Source of the DNA: Rhodospirillaceae bacterium | GTDB taxonomy: Bacteria > Pseudomonadota > Alphaproteobacteria > Bin65 | Reading direction: 5' to 3' | Length of the DNA: 54,068 nucleotides | Assembly (NCBI GenBank): GCA_026709535.1 | Contig: JAPOST010000060.1 | Location: 1 to 54,068 of the forward strand | In this document: piece after piece, positions 49,691-54,068 of the stretch | Position numbering within the stretch: position 1 is the stretch's first letter | Layout: every line of letters starts with the position of its first letter | Notes under the pieces: generated by a model | The model's database searches: none | Seen by the model: only the letters and a program-made list of their open reading frames with translations | Told to the model about the DNA's origin: nothing | Translations under genes and position numbers: made by a program

Positions 49691-51748
49691 TCACGGACGG
49701 AACCCGATCGGCCTCCGGCGCTCTTCCTTGGCGTCGCATTCCTCGCGTAGCATGCCGGCAAGGGCCACCGGCTCTTCGAGGCATTGCAGGATTTCCGCCT
49801 TCTTGCGGACCAACGCGAAATCACCCGGGGTCAAGGTGGCGATCTTCGATATCTCCGGCGGTGCATCCAGACCGAAATACCTGCGGAACGCCGATGCCGC
49901 CTGTCCGGGAGCGAGGTAGTCGAGCGCGATCTTGAACACGAAGCGGCGCAAGGTAGCGGCATCAAGGCGATCCGCGAAATTGGTCGTGCAGGCGAACGGC
50001 AGGGGATGGTTCTCCATCCAGGTCAGCATCTCGTTGGTCTGGCTGACTTCCCAGTTCCGTACGGCATGGCGCCGGTCGGCCAGCAGGGAGTCGGCCTCGT
50101 CGAAGATCAGAAATGCCTCGCTGTCGCGGGCCTCGCGGAATGCCTCGGCGATGTTCCGCTCGGTTCCTCCGACCCAGGGAGACAGCAGATCGGATGCCCG
50201 CTTCTGCAACACCTCCAACCCGAGCCGATCGGCAAGATAGCGGATGCAGGCGCTCTTTCCCGTACCCGGAGGGCCTTGCAGGCAGAGCGAGAACCGCCGT
50301 TCTCCGCGAGCCAATCGGTCGGCGAGCACGACGAGATCCGTGTCCGACTGCATGAGCGCGAGATCGAACCGGTCCGCAATACCGTGGGCGGGCCTGTCGC
50401 AGCCAAGCGCGCGGGCGAGACCCTGAAGTCCGCGGCGCACGGAGTCGATATCGCCGCCGGTGAGGCGCGCGGCAGCGGTCACCTCCGCCGCGACGCCGGG
50501 CGGCGCCTCGAAAGCGGTAGCAAGCTCGATCGCGTCGCCGGATCCAGCCTCGATGCCGTTACGGGCGAGCTGGCGCGACCAGATCCGCGCCCTGATGCGT
50601 GGCGGCGGGAGGCGCAACTCAAGCGCATACTTCATGCGTCGGAGGATGACGTCGGGGATGCCATCGCCGCCGTTCGCAGTCCACAGCGTCGGCACCGCCG
50701 CGTTCTCCAGCAGCCGGTTCATGTACAGCTTCGATCCGTACTCCATGCCGGGCCAGCCGAACCTGCCGCGATACGGCAGCAGGTCTGCCATCTCGTCGAA
50801 CAGGAGGACGGCATTCTGGTCACGGGCCAGAAGGGATTGGGCGAGCAAGAGTTCGCCGAACCGGTCCGAACGGCTCGGCTCGCCGCCACTGCCGTCCTGC
50901 TCGCCGATGCTGAACAGGGGTACGCCGAGCCGAGCCGCGACCGTTCGGCAGAACTCGGTCTTGCCGGTGCCCGGCGGGCCGTGGAGGAGAATGTTGACGC
51001 CAGTCTCCCCGGCTCGCAACGCCCCCCGGAGGAGATTCCCGACGTGATCCCGGCCCTCCGTGACGTGATCGAAGTCCTGCCATTCGAGCTCCGCCCGGTT
51101 CGGCTCGCCGAGCAGAATGTCCCTGATCCCGAGCTCCCGGCCGGGAAGATTGGCCAGTCGGGTGAGGCGGTTGACCAGCGACGAGCTGCCGTTATCGTCG
51201 ACCGATACGAGGCCCGACCGCACGAGCGGCGCCTCGGGTGAGAAGCGCGCTGTAACCGTACGATGCGACAGGTCGAGAACATAAGGGAGCGCCGAGTCCC
51301 GCATGTTGAATTCGCCCCTGTGATGGCGGAACTTGAACACATTGTCGACCAGCGATTCAAAGACCGGGTTTGTCTGGTAGAACAGTATGACCTCCAGAAT
51401 GCGGGTGTCCGTCGCGGATATCCCGATGATCCCGGCAAGGCGCCGCAGGCGCCGTGACATCAGGTCGGGCCGCGGCCTATTCGCCGTCCGCACCTTGTCG
51501 GCGAGCTCCTCCTGAAACACGATCCAGCCGTCCGCGGTAAGCCGGGGATCGTCCGGGTCGCCCAACGGCCATCGCCGCCGTCTGGCGGGCCGGCGAACGA
51601 CCTCGCCAGGTTTCTCGTCGTCGAGGACGGGGGCGTGGTCGGCGACCCAGGTCGCGAAATCATAGGCGGCAGGATCGCGCCAGTGCAGTCGCTTGGCGGC
51701 GTTCGCGAGGTAGGAGAACAGAAGAAGACGCTGGTAGGCGCGAAGCAT
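49691..51748 (-). CDS. Tandem AAA+ ATPase
   Basis: A 685-residue protein with two AAA modules. D1: Walker A GPPGTGKT (257-264), Walker B LLFDEM (315-320). D2: Walker A GPPGTGKS (492-499), Walker B LIFDEAD (547-553), and a sensor/arginine region RDSEAF...TLRRFVFKIALDY. The ~230-residue N-terminal region is helical, with YQTNPVFESLVDNVFKF, and is not a domain I know. It is probably a hexameric remodelling motor. It is divergent from the metallo-hydrolase gene and upstream of the WYL gene on the same strand. The pairing with WYL, MBL and nuclease genes suggests a defence role; a protein-quality function is the alternative. Confidence 0.9.
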   Translation of the reverse strand: MLRAYQRLLLFSYLANAAKRLHWRDPAAYDFATWVADHAPVLDDEKPGEVVRRPARRRRWPLGDPDDPRLTADGWIVFQEELADKVRTANRPRPDLMSRRLRRLAGIIGISATDTRILEVILFYQTNPVFESLVDNVFKFRHHRGEFNMRDSALPYVLDLSHRTVTARFSPEAPLVRSGLVSVDDNGSSSLVNRLTRLANLPGRELGIRDILLGEPNRAELEWQDFDHVTEGRDHVGNLLRGALRAGETGVNILLHGPPGTGKTEFCRTVAARLGVPLFSIGEQDGSGGEPSRSDRFGELLLAQSLLARDQNAVLLFDEMADLLPYRGRFGWPGMEYGSKLYMNRLLENAAVPTLWTANGGDGIPDVILRRMKYALELRLPPPRIRARIWSRQLARNGIEAGSGDAIELATAFEAPPGVAAEVTAAARLTGGDIDSVRRGLQGLARALGCDRPAHGIADRFDLALMQSDTDLVVLADRLARGERRFSLCLQGPPGTGKSACIRYLADRLGLEVLQKRASDLLSPWVGGTERNIAEAFREARDSEAFLIFDEADSLLADRRHAVRNWEVSQTNEMLTWMENHPLPFACTTNFADRLDAATLRRFVFKIALDYLAPGQAASAFRRYFGLDAPPEISKIATLTPGDFALVRKKAEILQCLEEPVALAGMLREECDAKEERRRPIGFRP

Positions 51749-52091
51749 CGAACATCTCAGGCTATGGGATCTCTCATATTATCACCATAGTCACTCTTGA
51801 CGGTGACGAGACTATATTCGTATGCAGGTAAAAGTTGTTTAGTACGAAGGTTGTCCGGGCAACAAGGTCGCCTCGTATCCAGCTGATCAAGCGACACATT
51901 GGTATTGTCGATATAGTCATGGAAAGAGGCTTGCGGCGAACCGGGGGCTTGGGCTCGCCGGTCTTGTATATTACCCGTTGACGCGTCAGTTCCGGTCGTG
52001 CGGACGGAGAGCCGGCTGGCCACGAACCGCCTGTGCTGATTACATGCAGATACGGACGGAAGATGCCTTCGGCACCCATGGGAGGCCAGAC
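51749..52091. promoter_or_regulatory. Divergent promoter region with nested inverted repeat
   Basis: The 343 bases between the AAA gene (leftward) and the MBL gene (rightward) must hold both promoters. ATAGTC (51787-51792) is inverted as GACTAT (51810-51815), with an inner GTCAC/GTGAC pair (51790-51794 and 51803-51807). A third ATAGTC is at 51913-51918. It is a plausible WYL-regulator operator set. The region is AT-richer than its flanks. Confidence 0.4.
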
Positions 52092-53339
52092 GTGAGGATC
52101 TGCATCCACCGCGGAACCCGGGAAATCGGCGGCACCTGCATCGAGATCGAGGCGGAGGGCGCCCGCATCGCGCTCGACGTCGGTCTTCCCCTCGATGCCC
52201 CGGACGAAGGGCACGAGAGCCTGCTGCCGGCCGTTGCCGGCTTCCGGGAGCCGGATGACAGCCTTCTGGGCGTGGTGATTTCACATCCGCACCTGGACCA
52301 TTACGGCCTTGCCCGCCACATCCGGCCCGGCGTTCCCGTCCATATCGGCGAGGACGCGCACAACATCATGAAGGCCGCGAGCGCCTGGGTCCCCAACGGC
52401 CATGCGTTCGACAACCCCCGCTTCATCGCCCACCGGAAACCAGTGGAGATCGGGCCGTTCCGCATCACGCCCCATCTCGTCGATCACAGCGCCTTCGACG
52501 CCTACTCCCTTCTGGTCGAAGCAGACGGGAAACGGGTGTTCTACTCGGGCGACTTCCGGGCCCACGGGCGCAAGGCCAGGCTGTACGAGGCGATGATCGA
52601 ACGGCCGCCGAAGGACATCGACGTCCTGCTGATGGAGGGAACCACGATCGGGCGGACGGGAACGGACGAGGGGTTTGCCACCGAGGCCGATCTCGAAGAG
52701 GAATTCGTGCGGGCGTTCCGGCAAACGGAAGGTGTTCACCTGGTCTGGGCGTCGGCACAGAACATCGACCGCATGGTCACGATCTTCCGCGCGGTCAAGC
52801 GGACCCGCCGGGTCCTGCTGATCGACCTCTATACCGCCGTTGTGCTCGAAGCGACGGGAAGGGACACGATCCCTCAAGCGGACTGGCCCGACGTCAAGCT
52901 CTACATCCCGCACGCCCAGCGCGTGACGATCAAGGAGAAGGGCCTGTTCGCGGACCTCGACAGGCACAAGACCAATCGGATTTTTCCGGAGAGCCTTCCG
53001 GGGCTCAAGGCCCGCGCCGTCATGCTGTTCCGCCCCCTGATGACGGGGGATCGCGGCGTGAACGCCATGGTCGACGGCGCGCGACTCAGCTATTCGATGT
53101 GGCAGGGCTATCTTGAGGACGAGTCCACGGCCCGCACGAGACGGTGGCTCGACGAGCGGGGCATACCGCTGGAGATCATCCACACATCGGGCCATGCATC
53201 GGTGGCGGATCTGAAGCGGTTTGCGGCCGCGCTTTCACCGCGGCGGCTCGTCCCGATTCACTCCTTCGAGACGGCGCGGTTCGGCGAATTCTTCGGCAAT
53301 GTCGTCCGGCAGGAGGACGGTGTCTGGTGGGATGCATGA
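52092..53339 (+). CDS. Beta-CASP metallo-beta-lactamase-fold hydrolase (RNase J-like)
   Basis: A 415-residue MBL protein starting at GTG 52092, set by GGAGG at 52081-52085. Metal motifs: SHPHLDH (H65, H67, D69, H70), H132 in VDHSAFDAY, D154 in FYSGDFRAHGRK. A ~180-residue beta-CASP insertion follows MEGTTIGRTG. Near residue 360 is HTSGHASVADL, the beta-CASP histidine region, and VPIHSFE closes the MBL core. Beta-CASP enzymes are RNA or DNA nucleases (RNase J, CPSF73, Artemis). It is single in its operon with the PD-(D/E)XK gene 59 bases on. Divergent from the AAA-WYL pair. Confidence 0.92.
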   Translation: MRICIHRGTREIGGTCIEIEAEGARIALDVGLPLDAPDEGHESLLPAVAGFREPDDSLLGVVISHPHLDHYGLARHIRPGVPVHIGEDAHNIMKAASAWVPNGHAFDNPRFIAHRKPVEIGPFRITPHLVDHSAFDAYSLLVEADGKRVFYSGDFRAHGRKARLYEAMIERPPKDIDVLLMEGTTIGRTGTDEGFATEADLEEEFVRAFRQTEGVHLVWASAQNIDRMVTIFRAVKRTRRVLLIDLYTAVVLEATGRDTIPQADWPDVKLYIPHAQRVTIKEKGLFADLDRHKTNRIFPESLPGLKARAVMLFRPLMTGDRGVNAMVDGARLSYSMWQGYLEDESTARTRRWLDERGIPLEIIHTSGHASVADLKRFAAALSPRRLVPIHSFETARFGEFFGNVVRQEDGVWWDA

Positions 53340-53398
53340 CATGGGCCGCGACTGGCTCGGAACGGATTTCAGCAACCCCTGGAAAAGGAGGGACGGCA

Positions 53399-54068
53399 AT
53401 GACGAACTTCGACCGCGGGCTGGACAATGAATTCGTGAAAGCGCTGAACGACGAATACAACAAGGAGGGAAGCTGGTGGCGTAATCTCGTGGACGACAGG
53501 GAGTTGTTCATCGCGATACGCAACAATTACCTGAATGTATATTATCGCGGAGGCAGCGTTCTGAAACTGAACTGGTTGCCAAGTGAACGGAAAATGATCG
53601 GTGAAATTCATTACAAGTATCTTCTGAAGCCTAGCATGCCGCGTAAGGATCAGCTTATCAAAATTGAAGATGGCCGCCCAATTCTGCCCCCCGATCCAGA
53701 ATGCCTGTTCTTGGACGGCCTGGACGATGTTGGCGGACTCAAGAATGCCGTACGCTGCTATACCGGGGCCGAAAAAGAAGGAATTCATGCCTTTGTGTTT
53801 CGCGACAAGAACCCCGATGTGGTGGACTTGGAAATTGCCATTGATGACGGAAAAGGAAGAAAACAGATCGACTTGGCGGCGATTCATGACATTGATCGTT
53901 CCGGATCGTTCAAACTGGTTTTCTATGAAGTCAAGCACTTCGGAAACAAGGAATTGCGTACCAAAACGGGCACAATTCCGGTTGTTGATCAGATGAGCAG
54001 GTATTCGGAGGCGATAGCGCAAAATCACGATGAGCTTGTCGACAGCTATCGCAAGGTCTGTGGGAATC
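53399..54068 (+). CDS. PD-(D/E)XK nuclease-like protein, incomplete at the window end
   Basis: At least 223 residues, with no stop before the end of the window; start ATG 53399 behind AAGGAGG (53386-53392). Residues 150-205 show a restriction-type nuclease core: IDLAAIHDI (D158), then KLVFYEVKHFG (E177-V-K179) and a downstream DQMSRYSEA with QxxxY (Q198, Y202), a helix seen in RecB/Cas4-type nucleases. Upstream, EIAID may supply the helix acid. N-terminal ~140 residues are unassigned (WWRNLVDDRELFIAIRNNYLNVYYRGGSV). It is co-oriented with and 59 bases after the beta-CASP gene, so probably a partner. Confidence 0.7.
   Translation, partial: MTNFDRGLDNEFVKALNDEYNKEGSWWRNLVDDRELFIAIRNNYLNVYYRGGSVLKLNWLPSERKMIGEIHYKYLLKPSMPRKDQLIKIEDGRPILPPDPECLFLDGLDDVGGLKNAVRCYTGAEKEGIHAFVFRDKNPDVVDLEIAIDDGKGRKQIDLAAIHDIDRSGSFKLVFYEVKHFGNKELRTKTGTIPVVDQMSRYSEAIAQNHDELVDSYRKVCGN

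Noticed and set aside
49784-51241. 485-codon + strand frame opposite the AAA ATPase
   Set aside because: Antisense to a gene with two intact Walker A/B pairs; no recognisable domain.
53341-53430. Small frame MGRDWLGTDF after the MBL gene
   Set aside because: Short, without its own ribosome site, and it overlaps the nuclease start, which has the strong AAGGAGG.

Overview
This window looks like a chromosomal segment of a moderately high-GC alphaproteobacterium, probably Rhodospirillales-like. That placement is an inference from an alphaproteobacterial-style ParC, a bpt leucyl-transferase, TRAP and Liv-type transporters, and dense use of GTG and TTG starts with 4-base stop/start overlaps. Most genes are intact, but five places carry eroded mobile DNA or dead genes: a truncated hsdR-like gene beside tRNA-Lys, an IS1380-type relic, an IS630-type relic, a dead higB toxin and a frameshifted WYL regulator.

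Layout. 1-520: truncated restriction-subunit fragment and tRNA-Lys. 863-20440: a large catabolic locus. It has an acyl-CoA ligase, an oxidative sub-cluster (HD protein, ABM monooxygenase, CMD-family protein, Fe(II)/2-oxoglutarate oxygenase), a MarR regulator, and then a tightly packed + strand run. That run encodes a molybdenum hydroxylase in two polypeptides, a 6-hydroxynicotinate-reductase-like Fe-S protein, an ApbE-like UPF0280 protein, two DUF1185 paralogues, a Rieske oxygenase, a complete Liv-type ABC importer and an enamidase. The enamidase keeps all the metal ligands of the Eubacterium barkeri enzyme. The simplest reading is import of nicotinate or a related N-heterocycle, hydroxylation, ring reduction, then hydrolytic ring opening. 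A promoter with a palindrome over its -10 box lies just after marR.

20609-27918: parC, then a TRAP operon (dctP-dctQ-dctM) whose large permease carries an unusual soluble C-terminal extension of about 340 residues. 28213-37118: a small lipoprotein gene with eight perfect 13-bp repeats in its leader, a Slam-like outer-membrane protein next to a FecR-domain protein with a TbpB-like C-terminal barrel, an IS1380 relic and a CHASE2-adenylate cyclase. 37369-44420: housekeeping genes (bpt, PLP transsulfuration enzyme, flavin reductase, cystathionine beta-synthase, citramalate synthase, trmJ).

44421-54068: accessory DNA. It holds IS relics, an orphan HigA antitoxin beside a dead higB, a thioesterase/isomerase/SDR operon, and finally a divergent four-gene module: a frameshifted WYL regulator and a tandem AAA ATPase on the - strand, and a beta-CASP metallo-hydrolase and a PD-(D/E)XK nuclease with a QxxxY motif on the + strand, the last cut by the window end. 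That module has the look of an uncharacterised anti-mobile-element system and, with the heterocycle locus, is the most interesting part of the window.
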